From Meandrina meandrites (Eukaryota > Cnidaria > Anthozoa > Scleractinia > Meandrinidae), in contig OY855910.1 in NCBI GenBank assembly GCA_963693305.1, forward strand, positions 16,865,862 to 16,929,861: a stretch of 64,000 nucleotides of DNA, given 5' to 3'. Positions 1 to 10,847 of the stretch are shown piece after piece. The notes below the pieces were generated by a model. That model did no database searches and had not been told where the DNA came from. It worked only from the letters and a program-made list of their open reading frames with translations. Numbering within the stretch: position 1 is the first letter of the stretch; each line of letters starts with the position of its first letter. The position numbers and the translations under genes are program-made.

Positions 1-1
1 A

Positions 2-190
2 AGTAAAGAACAATATATTCCACCAGAGATTAACTCCGAACGGTTTTGCTACTGTGGGTTTGTTAAACATGATGACAAGGAACTTTGTCAGTTCTGTTCC
101 TCAAATCTCTACAAGGCAGTTAAGAATTCTGCAGAAACTGGGGTCTTGGCGAGAGAAATATGCAGTCTTGCAAGTGTGACAGCCTATTAA
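2..190 (+). CDS. 3'-terminal exon of a cellular gene, Cys-rich end (partial)
   Basis: The frame is open from base 2 to a TAA at 188-190, giving 62 residues; the gene start lies outside the window. The segment contains the Cys pattern FCYCGFVKHDDKELCQFC, a CxC...CxxC arrangement that could bind one zinc ion. A polyadenylation signal AATAAA lies at 486-491, about 300 bases after the stop, which fits a last exon with a short 3' UTR. There is no transposon signature around it, so a host gene is more likely than a mobile element. The family is not recognised. An in-frame Met is lacking, so a chance open frame cannot be fully excluded. Confidence 0.5.
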   Translation, partial: SKEQYIPPEINSERFCYCGFVKHDDKELCQFCSSNLYKAVKNSAETGVLAREICSLASVTAY

Positions 191-1091
191 GTCTGTTTTA
201 ATCATGGATTCGCCATGCCACACACGTTGACTTGGTAGCTTAAGATAAATTTGTTCTTTAAACTATAGTTTCCACTGTTACTTCTTGAAGAAAACAAGGT
301 TTAGATAATATAACAACATATTGTGATAGTTAATTTACTAATCTGGTGCCCGCTGTTCATTGTTGCTAGGCATTTGTAGAAATTTTATTAACAAATTGTC
401 CTCCTGCCATTTGTGGCACAATTATTGTTACAACAATATTGTTATAAACATTCAAAGGTTTCATCTGTTACAGGTAGTTCAGTCTAATAAAATTTGACAA
501 TTTAACTGGGACTTGTATTTGTATATTATTTTAACTCTCAAACCCATTAACTGTCACTCCGAAGATCTGATTACAAATTCTCCCTTGTAGCTGCTATTTA
601 TTTTACTGTACATTAGTTAAGGAATTTGGGGTTCTCAAGATAATGCCTTTTGATAAGTTTACCTTTTCTCATCACCTGCCTACTGGACAATGTATGGACA
701 TTGTGAGGAGAAGTTACATGCTAATCACTAGATCTTGGGGATGCGCAGGCTTGGAATTGATCAAGCCATTAGTTAAAGGGCTATTATCCTTTACAATCTA
801 ACATCCATAAAGACCTTAATGGCCTTATTTAACAATTACAAACTCTAGAAATGAACAGGTTAAATGCAGTCACAAGATAGTTAATATGTCGTGTTACTTT
901 GCTTTCAGTTAAAAAAGTGTGTGCTGAGGAATGCCATTCCTGTTGAAGTGACCATATCTTGCCTTAAAAGTAATTTTTTCCAAGGTCTTAGAGTAATGGA
1001 AATGAGCTGGGTGGTCTGCCTCAGCAATGATTGTGCTGTACGAGCAATCCTTTTCCTTCCCAACAAGCACATCAGCTGTAGGTAGCGACGG
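191..1091. other. 3' UTR and non-coding sequence
   Basis: AT-rich sequence with the AATAAA at 486-491. No convincing coding frame, structured repeat or RNA gene is seen here. On the minus strand, 925-1072 is open after a TACAG acceptor-like site and might be an exon of the candidate at 1092-1511, but no good donor pairs with it. Confidence 0.4.
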
Positions 1092-1511
1092 TTAAGTAAA
1101 TAAATGGCGAAATTTGTCACGATGGATGATCTGTAAATCTGCAACACATCGAGTATTCTTGACGACAGCTCCGCCATTTTCTTCGCATAACACAAAACAT
1201 TTTAAGCTCTCGAACATTTCTTGAGGCAAATTCCAGGTGAAAGTCACTGTCCATGGACGAGAAGCACTTGTTTTCTTCTTCATTCTCCGTAAGATGATTT
1301 TGTGCCAGTGAACCACCGTCCGGGACAACATTCTCGCTGGCTGGGAAAGGTGATATTTAAACGCTTTTTCTCCACGCAAAGTATGCTTTTTGATTACCGC
1401 CCTGGTCAGCTGCAACAATTCATCACTAATTTCTATGGCCAAAGACCGATCATCAGCCGTATCGATGTAATTTTGCACGAGTTCGTGAACATTGACAATA
1501 AGCTGCGCCAT
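1092..1511 (-). CDS. hypothetical protein, 139 aa
   Basis: Open frame of 139 residues beginning with MAQLIVNVHELVQNYI. The composition is protein-like: mixed helix-forming and charged residues, one basic stretch RRMKKK, and no low complexity. There is no signal peptide or membrane segment. A second open stretch on the same strand (about 925-1072) follows a TACAG site and may be a downstream exon, in which case the stop at 1092 would be intronic. The family is not recognised. The opposite strand has a 98-residue open frame over part of the same bases; the minus frame is preferred because it is longer and less biased. Confidence 0.3.
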   Translation of the reverse strand: MAQLIVNVHELVQNYIDTADDRSLAIEISDELLQLTRAVIKKHTLRGEKAFKYHLSQPARMLSRTVVHWHKIILRRMKKKTSASRPWTVTFTWNLPQEMFESLKCFVLCEENGGAVVKNTRCVADLQIIHRDKFRHLFT

Positions 1512-1749
1512 TTTGAATTTGACGAAATACCGCTGATATCCACGCAGGCGCCTATTTCGCGTGGTGGCCGATTGTGGCGGGTCAGGGGCCCGCCGTGATC
1601 AGCCTACCTCAAGCACAAGCAAGGGATGACATTGATTAGTCAAGCTGTCAGTAGAGCTGGAACGATGATGCACCAGTCTTCCTCTAGAGGTTTGTACTCA
1701 CGTTTAAGTGCTCGAGAACGTCTTCAAGCTTCTTCATCAACTAACTCTG

Positions 1750-2551
1750 CTCCTTTCAATTCTAAGAGACAAGGATAAAGTGTTTGAATTTGTTTTGGTG
1801 CGAATTTGAATTTGCTTGGGATGAGAAGGGCGACAATGTTAAACTTGAGAGTTGGAAGTAAACTGATGAAAATATCGTCTTAAGAGGTCTTGTTACTCTT
1901 AATCAATTCTGCTCATTAGCTTCTGAATTAAGAGTAAGAAGACCTCACTGATGAGCAACTGGAGGGAAGTATAGAGGAATGCTGCTCGATTGATTAAAAA
2001 AAATCCTGTCAATCAACACCACTTACATTGTAGGAAATTTTTATGTGACATCCACTACGTACCAGAGCAGCAAATTCGTTTATTCAAGAACCCGAAAACC
2101 AGCAATCTTAACCTGCCCAGCTATGTTTCATGTGAAAAAAACAGAGAAAGAATTCAAATACTTCTTAAATTCTTTAGTGGAGGTAAACCAATGATTTTAA
2201 GAAATTGCATTCATTCAATCTTCTTGCCTTGCAAAAAAAACAAGCAGAAGACAACATTTTGAGGAAGTTGTATGACCTTTGTAGTGGTGCAATGAAAGGA
2301 AAAGTCCTCAGAGATATCTTTGTTGACAGCCTGAGCTGAGACAAATTCTATACTAAAGCTATTGTGACTGAGAAATGGGATTTCATTGAGCAATCTAACC
2401 TTGCCGATAAAGAACTGGCATTTTTCGATTACTTAAGAGTGAACATCAAGAAAGACATGGAGAATGGAATGATTCTTTCAGTAAGGAGGAGAGTGGGCAT
2501 GGAAGATGAGTTCTTCAACAACAATGGGCAAGAGTGTGCCAATTTCAAGTT
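1750..2551 (+). pseudogene. MULE-like transposase remnant
   Basis: A broken coding stretch. At 2364-2551 it reads FFDYLRVNIKKDMENGMI followed by VRRRVGMEDEFFNNNGQE. This resembles the block after the catalytic core in Mutator-like transposase proteins that are multi-copy in cnidarians (pattern FxYF...DM...MI..VRR..G..D.FFNNN.QE). At 2209-2335 the other pieces fit the same family (FLPCKKNKQK, then ILRKLYDLCSG and VLRDIF), in frames interrupted by stops. At 1755-1900 there are short open pieces such as KVFEFVLVR in shifted frames, possibly from the same or a neighbouring gene. The family assignment is from recall of its conserved pattern. The right side is cut by a LINE insertion at 2551/2552. 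Confidence 0.45.
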
Positions 2552-4034
2552 GCAAACTTTAGATGATTTCAGCAAGATATCCGGCCTCAGGCTCAATGCT
2601 GGCAAAACGGAACCTCTTTGGATCGGCTCTAAGGTTGGACAAGAAAAAATTTCTGTGCCAGAAAAGGACTTAAAATGGCCAAAATACAAGGTTAAAATGC
2701 TTGATTTATGGCTGTCAACTGATCCGGATCTAGCGAAAATCTTGAACTATAAAGAGAAAACTGAAAAAATTAGAAAGTTATTAAGTTGCTGGAAATACCG
2801 TAGGCTCACGCTGCTAGGGAAAATCACCGTGCTTAAATCACTGATCGCATCACAATTGGTTTACTTATTTGTGCCATTGCCCTCTAACCATTATGCTATA
2901 AAAGAATTAAACGACATGTTTTATTATTTTCTATGGAATGGTAAGGGCGACAAAATAAAGAGAAAAGTTATGATTAATGAACCTGGAAATGGAGGTCTGA
3001 AAATGATAGATCTCTGTTCTTTCAACAAATCTCTCAAAACAACATGGGTGAAAAAATACTTAGACACGACAAACAATGGAAAGTGGAAGCTCCTCTTCGA
3101 TGATGAACTTAAGACCTATAGCTGAGATAACCTTTTCCGCTGCAACCTTAATGTTAAAGAAGTGATTAAGGTCACGGATCCCCTCCTTAAGGAGATATTA
3201 GAAATTTGGACCGAAGCAAACTTTGAACGCCAGATAACTTCTGAAATCAATTTTAGAGAACAGGGACTATGGTTTAACTCGTTAATAAGAATTGCTAATA
3301 AGCCAATATTTTTTAAAGAGTGGTCGGAAAAAGGTATAACAAAAGTTAAAGACCTTCCAATGACAGGAACTAACAGATTTTTGCCTCTCAATGCTCTTGC
3401 CTCAAAATATGGCATAAAGCCATGTCCTCTTGGTTTCTACGGCTTAGTTTCAGCTGTAAAATCTCTTCGTAAAACCATCACCTCAGTTGATGAGATCAAA
3501 AATCAAAACCCTGAAACACTCTGTGACAGGATTATGAAAAGCCAAAGACCAGGTCCATTAATCTACAAAAAGTTTATCAAAGCTAATAGTTTAACTCCGA
3601 CTAATAGCCAAAACAAATGGCTTCAAGATTGCAACTATTTAGAGGAAGAAAACCCTTTTAACTGGAAACTTGCGTACCTCTTGGCACCAAGCTGCACCAA
3701 AAGCACCAAACTGATCGAGTTTCAGTTCAAATTTTTGCATAGATGCATACCAACCAACAATTTTCTGTTTAAAATAGGAAGAAAGGAAAACGAAAACTGC
3801 ACTTTTTGCCACAGCGCCTCAGAGACGTTAATTCACCTTTTCTGGTCATGTCATGTAACATCATCCTTTTGGGAAAGGATAGTTGACTGGCTTCAAGAAA
3901 ATCTTCTGATAAGCAGTGAATACACCTTATTGAACATCACAGCATTGGGCCTGAGGCCAGATCCTCATCCAAAACATACGCTTCAATTAAACTATATTTA
4001 CCTGCTAGCACGATATCATATTTGGAATTCCTAG
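2552..4034 (+). pseudogene. LINE ORF2 C-terminal part: RT thumb and zinc knuckle
   Basis: The frame encodes the end of the reverse transcriptase and the C-terminal region of an L1/Tx1-type ORF2. Markers in order are KISGLRLNAGKTEPLWIG (end of the RT palm), RRLTLLGKITVLKSLIASQL, FYYFLWNGKGDKIKR, the GGLKMIDL block, and a C-terminal CTFCHSASETLIHLFWSC zinc knuckle near 3797-3850. A premature TGA at 3123-3125 splits the frame. The endonuclease and the RT catalytic motif are absent because of 5' truncation. It cannot encode a functional enzyme. Confidence 0.9.
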
Positions 4035-4390
4035 CTAGAGGAGGCATCACCAAATTTCGTGCACTTCTTACGTCTTGTAAAGTCACGATTTACAATAGAG
4101 ACAACAGTGGGTGACACAAAAAAATGGACTCCTCTTGCAGATTGTTTATAATGTGTTATTTCCTCTTCCTCTGACTGACGCAAAAAATGTGAACAATTTT
4201 GTAAGCTACTTTAAAGTAATATACATGCGATTATTATAATTAAGGTCTGTTTGCCTCCACCCTCTCTGTAATTCTTTTTTGTAGTCCATTTCCTCATCAC
4301 TTTTAGTATTGTGCATTAGTAGTTGTACTGTACGCGTAATTGTAATTGTTTGTTTCCTGGTAATAAAGTTTACCTTTATAAAAAAAAAAA
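2552..4390 (+). mobile_element. 5'-truncated L1/Tx1-like LINE
   Basis: The element starts inside ORF2 and ends with AATAAA (about 4362) and an A tract (4380-4390). The octamer TTCAAGTT occurs directly before it (2544-2551) and directly after the A tract (4391-4398), an 8-bp target site duplication. Coding homology begins exactly at the left duplication. 5' truncation, A tail and target duplication are the usual products of target-primed reverse transcription. The insertion lies at the edge of a MITE that begins at about 4399. Confidence 0.9.
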
Positions 4391-4398
4391 TTCAAGTT

Positions 4399-4543
4399 AT
4401 ATATCAAACACGAGGGAGAGTGTTTCATCACATTTTTGAACGCCGAGAAGAGAGTTGAAAATATGATGCGTAGCAGAGTATTTTTGATGAACTTCGAGGT
4501 GTTTGGACATGTGATGAAACACTCTCACAAGTGTTTGATATAT
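4399..4543. mobile_element. MITE with about 34-bp terminal inverted repeats
   Basis: ATATATCAAACACGAGGGAG... at 4399-4432 is the reverse complement, with few mismatches, of ...CTCACAAGTGTTTGATATAT at 4510-4543. Both carry GAGAGTGTTTCATCACA or its complement. The 145-bp unit has no credible coding capacity; the 69-codon frame over it is a by-product. Its right end overlaps the left target duplication of the large LINE that follows, and the smaller LINE sits against its left end, so both LINEs landed at or in it. Confidence 0.75.
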
Positions 4544-4626
4544 CTTCTCAATCAAGGGGTGAGCATGCGTGGGCCCGAGCAGGGTGGATGTGAGTTTTTA
4601 AGCGGAGCGCTTCTACCCTTCCTCTC

Positions 4627-5494
4627 TTGGTGCTTATCGACATAATAAGCAAAAGTTTTACATCCAAATCCAACATCTGGGTGCCACCTGGTCAGAAAAA
4701 CAAAAGGGGTGCTCGTGGATCTGTAGAAGAGGAAAATTCGGCGGCCAAGAGATCAAATATGGCGGACGCTGGCGGGGCCAAAACGAGGAAAGATGACACC
4801 TCCCCAAGCGAGGAAGAAGAACCAAACTTATACGAAATCAAAACGATGTTGGTCGACATTCAAATTTCAGTGTCTTCCATTTTGCCCGATAACAAACAGC
4901 CCAAGAAAGAACTAGCCGAATTAAAAGCTTTCCTGCAAATCAAAGACCAAGAGCTTCATGATCTGAAGACCACATTCGACAAAACTTCTAAGGCCAATAT
5001 CGAGATGGCGAACAGCCTGAAAGCAACGACCACTTCGCTTGACGTCGCAAAAACAGCTTAGAATTCCATGGAGTTCCTGAAAATTCCTACGCATCTACAG
5101 AGGAAGCGGTACTCAAAATTGCTGCTGCACTTGACATTCAAGTTGCCCCAGCGATATCGAAATATCACACCAACTGCGATGGAAAAAAGGCAACAACGCT
5201 ATTATCACAAAGTTCTGCAGCCACAAAGTCAAAACAAGTCTGTACAAGGCACGGATAAAGCTCAAAAACATAAAAGCCTCAGATCTGTTCCCAAATGCCA
5301 GCAATGCTGCGGTTGCCGGATCGATCGATCGCCTTTTCGTAAATGAGAATTTAACTTCGTACAGGAGAGGCCTGGTGCAAAGAGATGGCTACATCATCAG
5401 TGTGTGGACGATGGACGGGAAAGTCTTTGTCAAAACATCCCCGGACAGGAATCCTGTCAGGATCTTTACCGAAGAAGATTTAGATACCCTTTGA
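4627..5494 (+). pseudogene. LINE ORF1 (coiled coil plus RNA-binding C-terminal domain), frameshifted
   Basis: ORF1-type nucleic-acid chaperone of a LINE. The N-terminal part is basic and acidic patches, followed by a coiled-coil segment (LAELKAFLQIKDQELHDLKT, about residues 95-115). The C-terminal domain is recognisable but spread over two frames. After a stop at 5059-5061, pieces such as FHGVPENSYASTEEAV, then IITKFCSHKVKTSLYKA and FVNENLTSYRRGLVQRDGY follow, ending at TGA 5492-5494. This matches the RRM/C-terminal layout of transposase-22 or baculovirus-FP-like LINE ORF1 proteins. At least one stop and two frame changes make it a pseudogene. Confidence 0.8.
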
Positions 5495-5917
5495 AACTGC
5501 TTAGCTGTCTCATGTATTGCCGAATGTAGGAAGGGTATACGTTTTTGCTATGAAGACCTTGCTGAAGGTAATGCCTCCTACAAAAACCCATTTTAAACTT
5601 TCAATTTATGTTCCTTTTCTTATTTTATGCATAATTTGTTTACTTTTATATTATAGCTATTATAGCCTCTATTCTATTCTATTCTATAGCCCACAATCTA
5701 CTAACTCTACAATCTACTACAATCACAAATTCACACATTGCTTATCATTGCCGCTACTAACAACGTTATCTGCTATTAACATGATCAAAAAGATATTATG
5801 TCACTTTTATTGCAACCTTTATCCCTCCAAAGTTATACAATTTGTAATGTTTACGATCTATTTTTGGCCAAAATTTGCTTGGTCCGAACTCTGCTTAATT
5901 ATTCTGTGTCGCATAAG
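5495..5917 (+). other. LINE spacer between ORF1 and ORF2
   Basis: Low-complexity, AT-rich spacer with CTATT repeats near 5665-5690. A 134-codon open frame here (5517-5921) is rich in Leu, Ile, Tyr and Cys and runs into the ORF2 start in another frame; it is not considered a gene. Confidence 0.6.
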
Positions 5918-5967
5918 TTAAAACTGCTATCTTTAAACGTGCGAGGTTTGTGTGATGTTAACAAAAG

Positions 5968-6134
5968 GATATTTATTTCACGCAGGAAAAATAACTGTTT
6001 TTATGTAGCTTGTGACGCAGTAGTTCCCAGCTTCCGGTGAGGGATTACATCATTGCTTCTTACATGAAAGTGACGCAACCGGGGGACTAGTTCGACCTTC
6101 ACTGAAACATCACAACATGGTGTATTCCATTTTT
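5968..6134 (+). repeat. split direct repeat A1
   Basis: Begins GATATTTATTTCACGCAGG and matches A2 at 22776-22943 with about five differences in 167 bases. It is preceded by AAAG, which also precedes A2. Confidence 0.88.
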
Positions 6135-7659
6135 ATCTGTTCAAGTTCATCACTTTACGCCGCTTCCAGCCTGCAATACCTGTCCTCTGCAAGTGGGAAT
6201 ATTGTGATTTTGGAGAAGTTTTCCTCCTTTACAAGATAAGTACTAGATTATTGCTTGATGGTCAATTCAATAACGTATTTTTGCACAGGCGTTTGATCGA
6301 TCTACGCGTCATGTACATGTGCTTTGACTTCTGCATGAATTATCAATAGTGGGCTCTGTTAATGCTTTATTAGAACTCAAATGTTATGAAAGTTCTTACC
6401 TATAATATCGTCTAAGGTTATCGTGAAGATGCGAATTGTTTATTGTGAAGCCTTTGTTGGGTACGCTGAATTAATTCCGAAGAGTTTGGCGCCAAATTTT
6501 AATTTATTCGATGTGTTCTAAGTCTGCTTTTTGTGGCGCCCCTTTTGCCCCTTCTTTTCAATGACTCGCTCCACGGGAAGAACCCACCACCGCTTCTTTT
6601 AGCGTGATTATTCGGCAAAAGTAATTTTAGTTAAATACTATAACATTACTTATTCATTTGGAATGCAAATTGCCCTAGCTTAGCTGAATGCCTCTAGTTT
6701 AAGCTGTAATTTGAGCTTGCCAATGTCCAGAAGAATGAACATACACATTTTCATTTCATTAGTACTTAATATCCAATGCATTATAGGATAGATACAAGTA
6801 CACTGTGAACCCCCCACCCCACCCATGTTTCTGAGTTTGGCTTGCCAACATTTTACTATTTTTGGCCTGTATGTCATCACCTGCATTATGTTTATATTAG
6901 TTGTTAGTTGTCAGCTGCAAGTGTGATACTTACTGTATCCCTTGAGCAATCTCTTTATAATTATACTTCTTTATCTACCATTCATTCCACCAAACTTTCT
7001 GAGTTGCATTCCCTACAGATAAAATTATTTTGGTGTACATAAACTGCTTTGATGTTCTTGTTTTCTTTACATTTCCTATGTTGTTTGTAAATTTCAATTC
7101 ATATGCAAAACCATGTACACATATTAGTATAATTTACTTGCCACCCTATTGTTGCTGAGTGGTTGTTTGGGACTACGTCCCAATTAGAGACAGTGTCCCT
7201 TTATTATTGAACCATTGTCTTATGAAATTAAATGGTGTGAGCAGGGTAAATCTGTTCTGGGTGGGCTTTGCCTTGGCGACAGCCAATTGACGGTCATACA
7301 TGATCTTACCATTGGGATCACATTGATATTGTCACCTTCTGGTGCAGTATTTTAGCCATTATGGTTAGTAGTCCATCATCACCAGTTCAGCTGCCTTACA
7401 CAGACTGTATTTTAGGACTTAAGTTTCCTTTGTTTTTAAGACTGGATTTGTTGAAATTTTACATGATGATGTCCATTTGGAACCTTGGGGCCAATATTAT
7501 TTGTACTGTAGCTATTGTGGTGCCATTTTAAAGGCCTTGGACATGTTCTAAGCGTTAACACAGTTTATTTGTCCTGTATTACTTATGAAGGCCTAACTAT
7601 TGCAATACACATTTAGATATCACTTTTGCTTTAGAAATGTCAGGGTTTTATTTAGATAA
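6135..7659. other. non-coding interior of the split-direct-repeat element, left part
   Basis: No coding frame with protein-like composition is seen on either strand. The 68-codon minus frame at 6680-6886 lacks any recognisable feature. If the parent element encoded a gag or SGNH protein here, it has been lost. Confidence 0.4.
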
Positions 7660-7826
7660 TTTAATTCTGGCGACATTTTTGTCAGCCCGGCCTGTACTGG
7701 CAAAATAATATTAGTTTAGAGGCTTCGTCCTCTGTTATTACTGGAGTTTTGACTTCTCCAACTTATGTTTGAGGCTTTGTTCCTCTAATGTTATTATCAG
7801 TATTATAATTACTATAATTATTACTA

Positions 7827-7867
<41 letters not shown>

Positions 7868-7903
7868 GTCTCATTGTTTTAGAAATTTGATTGTTTTTTA
7901 TTT
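7660..7903 (+). repeat. hairpin-unit repeat, left copy, plus ATT microsatellite
   Basis: Contains GGCGACATTTTTGTCAGCCC followed by two units of the small hairpins GAGGCTTTGTTCCTC and GGAGTTTTGACTTCTCC, then (ATT)n at about 7831-7866. The same leader and hairpin units recur at 17573-17960, on the other side of the TIR element, so that element sits between related repeat units. Confidence 0.8.
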
Positions 7904-7926
7904 ACATTACAACACAGGCACGCTTT
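7904..7926 (+). repeat. left terminal inverted repeat of the 9.7-kb element
   Basis: 23 bases, exact reverse complement of 17550-17572. After it come TTTGTGT on the left and AGTGTGT on the inverted right end. Confidence 0.85.
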
Positions 7927-8673
7927 ATTTGTGTTGTTCAGAAATGGTTTATACCGCTGGCTAATTGACACGGAAGGCTCGTTAATTTACCTGTCGGCAA
8001 GCTTCGAGTTATTGTCGAGTTTGCTCCGATGAAAGCGCTGAGTATCTTCGGAATTATTGGGCTCAAACGAATGAATAGGACTTGTGACTTTGGGGCGGCG
8101 ATTCATTGGATGTATTTCAAAAGAATTCAACAATGGAGCTTAATTATTGTCTCTCAAGTTCGTATCCTTTTGTTCTGTGAAGCGTGGTGATTGCGAAAAA
8201 AATGTCACCTCGCGTTTTCATCTCTTTCCACCGAAAATCGTTTCTCTCATAAGCTGCAAAGGTAGTATTGGTTTATTATTGATATGCATTTTACAAGCTT
8301 GAAAATGAGCGTTTAAACGAAATTTTTGGTTCAGTATTACCGGAGAACCGCTTTGTTTTGCCAATTACAACGCAATTTGCCGCCGGCAGTGAGAACGGCG
8401 GCGACATGTCTTCGGTCACGTCTGAATGAATTTTGCTCTCGTTTGCGAGGTGGAAGTCGATTTATAAACGATAAAAAAATTATTTGAAGTGATTTGTTAC
8501 CGACCGATCGCTAAGCTTTTCGTTGGATTAGTTTATTTAAGATTAACAATCAGATACTATTAAACGACAAAGAAATACATAAGCTTAAGAGTTTGTTTGG
8601 ATTTGATTGACCGTGCGCTTGTCAAAACAACAGACGATATATTCTTATGCAAATACAAACCATTACGCGGGCT

Positions 8674-8680
8674 TATAAAT
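8674..8680 (+). promoter_or_regulatory. candidate TATA box for the gene at 8780
   Basis: TATAAAT lies about 105 bases upstream of the first ATG, inside the TIR element. Position and sequence fit a core promoter, but the region is AT-rich and a chance match is possible. Confidence 0.3.
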
Positions 8681-8779
8681 AACAAAGTAAATTCGCGTGG
8701 CTACTCACTTAATATTCTCAACGCTGTAAACACACTTGACCCTCACGTTACCTAGTTTATTAGCTGTGAGCCATGATAC

Positions 8780-10847
8780 ATGATGGAGTTTGCCGTTGGT
8801 GCTTCTGTGGAAGCTGTCGATCAGCTCGGTATTTGGTCCAAAGCCAAAGTTACTGCAGCATCCGAAAATTCGGTTGTTGTGACCTTTCCTCCATGGAGAT
8901 CGGAGTGGGACCGAGAGATAAGTGACCTTTCCGAAATCAGAAAGGAAACGATCGAAGAAACGCTGATCCCGCGCCGTCTTGCACAAAAAAGGGTAAGAAG
9001 ATATTTAATGTTTATTTTGAGTTTTTTCATTTCCTTTTCCTTTTTGTCGCTTATAAGCTTAAGTTGCTTACACAAGTTACTTTTTACCATCAGAACCCGA
9101 ACCTCAAGAAATTGTTCAACGGGGACGTTGTTTACTTGAATGGCAAAGCAGCAAATGTTCTCCAGTCAGATCCTATCAGGAAATCGGTGAGTTTCAGCTC
9201 TCTGTAGCAACAGATTTATTATTTACACAACTTTACATCGAGTGTCAGTCGTCATGATCATACTACTAATTCTCCTTACCAGTCTCGATACAACTCTTAA
9301 AGAAGTAGTTTGGAGTATTTGCAACCGAGTTGAGGCAAACATTTTAATCGTTGATTCTCACAAGTGTCCTCATTTAGTGGTTATATTACTGCTTCCATCT
9401 TGTCATCTAATGATACTTTTAGAAAAATTAACCCTGATCACTCACTCCTTGGCTTATGTCTGACATTTGCAGAATGCAGACTGCATACTAAGAGAATTTA
9501 TCATGTTACCATTACAATTATTGAAAGCCTATCGTAAACAGGCTAAATGAAGTGTTATTCCGGCTAACTGGAGTGCATAGCAGGTTAACCGGGGTGAAAA
9601 GTCTGCAGTCTGCATTCTGGAAATGTCAGACACTGTTCTTTGGCGAAGAGAAAATTAAAATTACCACTAATACACTAATTGACTTCATTACATGTGTTTT
9701 CTTTTGAGTACCTGTACGTTGCATATAGTTTCTCATGGCGAAGTTCAATTAAGCCATAATCTTTCGGAATCCTTTAAGTACTTTCATCTCTTTAATTGAT
9801 TGTTATTCAAGGAATTTTTCTAGGTCTACATGTTTTCTGTGTGGCCATCCTATTTATGCCTATAGTCTGCAGCCTGAAATTAATACCAATTTTTTTTTTT
9901 CATTTAAGGTAACTTTGCAACTGGTTGAAAGTAGAGAAAGAAAGACTGTGAAAGTTTGGGAGGTGGAAGAAGCCATTGCTCTGGAACAAGTTGAGCAGAC
10001 AAGGAAGAGGCAGAGAAGAACGGTGATCCCAGATCAAGGGTTGACTTCAAGTCCTGTAGATGCAGTCAGCGAGATTCCGTTTCAGGAGCAGGTTACCATG
10101 GCAGTACCTACTGACAGCAGTTTACACTTTTATTTCTTTATTGGGTCAAACGGCACTATTTTGAGGATTGGATCCTTGTATTCTCTTGATTTTTGTAAGG
10201 ATTCAGTTTTTATTTGTACATCCATTTCAAGAAATAAGGATCTTTTTAGGTTTAAGTTTTTGCTGTGTTCCGTAGTGGAAAAGAAAGTTGAAAGTATTGA
10301 TAGGGGTGTATCTTGTACAGTGAATGATGTAAAGCATGTTTCATGTCCATCTGATGTCATTATTGGGTCAAAGGGAAAGGGTTTGGTGGACAAAGTTATT
10401 TGCGAGGGCTGGGACAGGGTTATGTTTTGTCAAGTTAAAAATGCAGCAAATTTTTCTTACCTGTTGGACCTCAGAAAGAGTTGCTTGGCCAATCAAATAC
10501 GTCAAGGTGTCTACTCGGGTATTTCACGCACTGCCACTCGTCCTGCGCAGCCTATTCACCTTGGCATATTTGATCCAATGCATGACTCTAAGATCTTGGG
10601 TCTAACAGGTGAGAACCATTTCCAAGTTTCAAAATCGGGGAGGGATCTTGCAAAGTTAGACTCGTTTCTGGGAGCTAATTGGGATGTTAAAATCCTGGAG
10701 CCAGGAAATCCCTGTTCCCACTTTAAGTATGTTTGTAGAGTAAAATTTTTTGTTCACAGGCCCTCAATGAGCTTACGTTTAAATTTTGTTTATTCAGAGT
10801 CTAATACCCCATTTACTGCTGCTTATAGGAGCACTTGTAGTTATTAG
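8780..10847 (+). CDS. Agenet/Tudor-like protein, three exons, 414 aa
   Basis: Exons 8780-8992, 9094-9186 and 9909-10847 join in phase 0 at each junction, with good sites (AGG|GTAAGA, ATCAG|AAC, TCG|GTGAGT, polypyrimidine tract then TTTAAG|GTA). Residues about 3-60 (VGASVEAVDQLGIWSKAKVT... then VVVTFPPWRSEWDREI) resemble an Agenet/Tudor-type fold as found in PHF20-like and plant Agenet proteins. A second similar strand pattern spans exons 2-3 (GDVVYLNGKAANVL... then VTLQLVESRERKTVKVWEVE). A basic patch RKRQRRT follows. The remaining 230 residues are not recognised; they are Cys/Phe-rich, with no signal peptide. The gene faces the BRCT-HMG gene tail to tail inside the TIR element. A role in binding chromatin or guiding the element is inference only. 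Confidence 0.72.
9457..9632. mobile_element. small MITE in intron 2 of the Agenet-like gene
   Basis: TGTCTGACATTTGCAGAATG... at 9457-9486 pairs with 9603-9632, about 29 of 30 bases complementary. The 176-bp unit is non-coding and lies wholly in an intron. Similar wording, TGTCTGACATTTGCAGACGC, occurs at about 17224. Confidence 0.7.

Larger units (their letters stand above)
4554..5967 (+). mobile_element. L1/Tx1-like LINE, segment 1 (5' UTR, ORF1, start of ORF2)
   Basis: First part of a full-length LINE whose remaining parts are at 23203, 28206 and 29854. The 14-bp ATATCTTCTCAATC at 4540-4553 is repeated exactly at 30721-30734, right after the A-rich tail, and so delimits the whole element. 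This segment ends inside the start of the endonuclease, which reads KLLSLNVRGLCDVNKR at about 5920-5967. The next codons (RAILSYLKAQ) resume at 23203 after a 17.2-kb insertion. The four segments add up to about 5.3 kb, normal for this LINE group. Confidence 0.88.

Noticed and set aside
5517..5921. 134-codon open frame as a gene
   Set aside because: Low-complexity, lies in the ORF1/ORF2 spacer of a LINE, and overlaps the ORF2 start in another frame.
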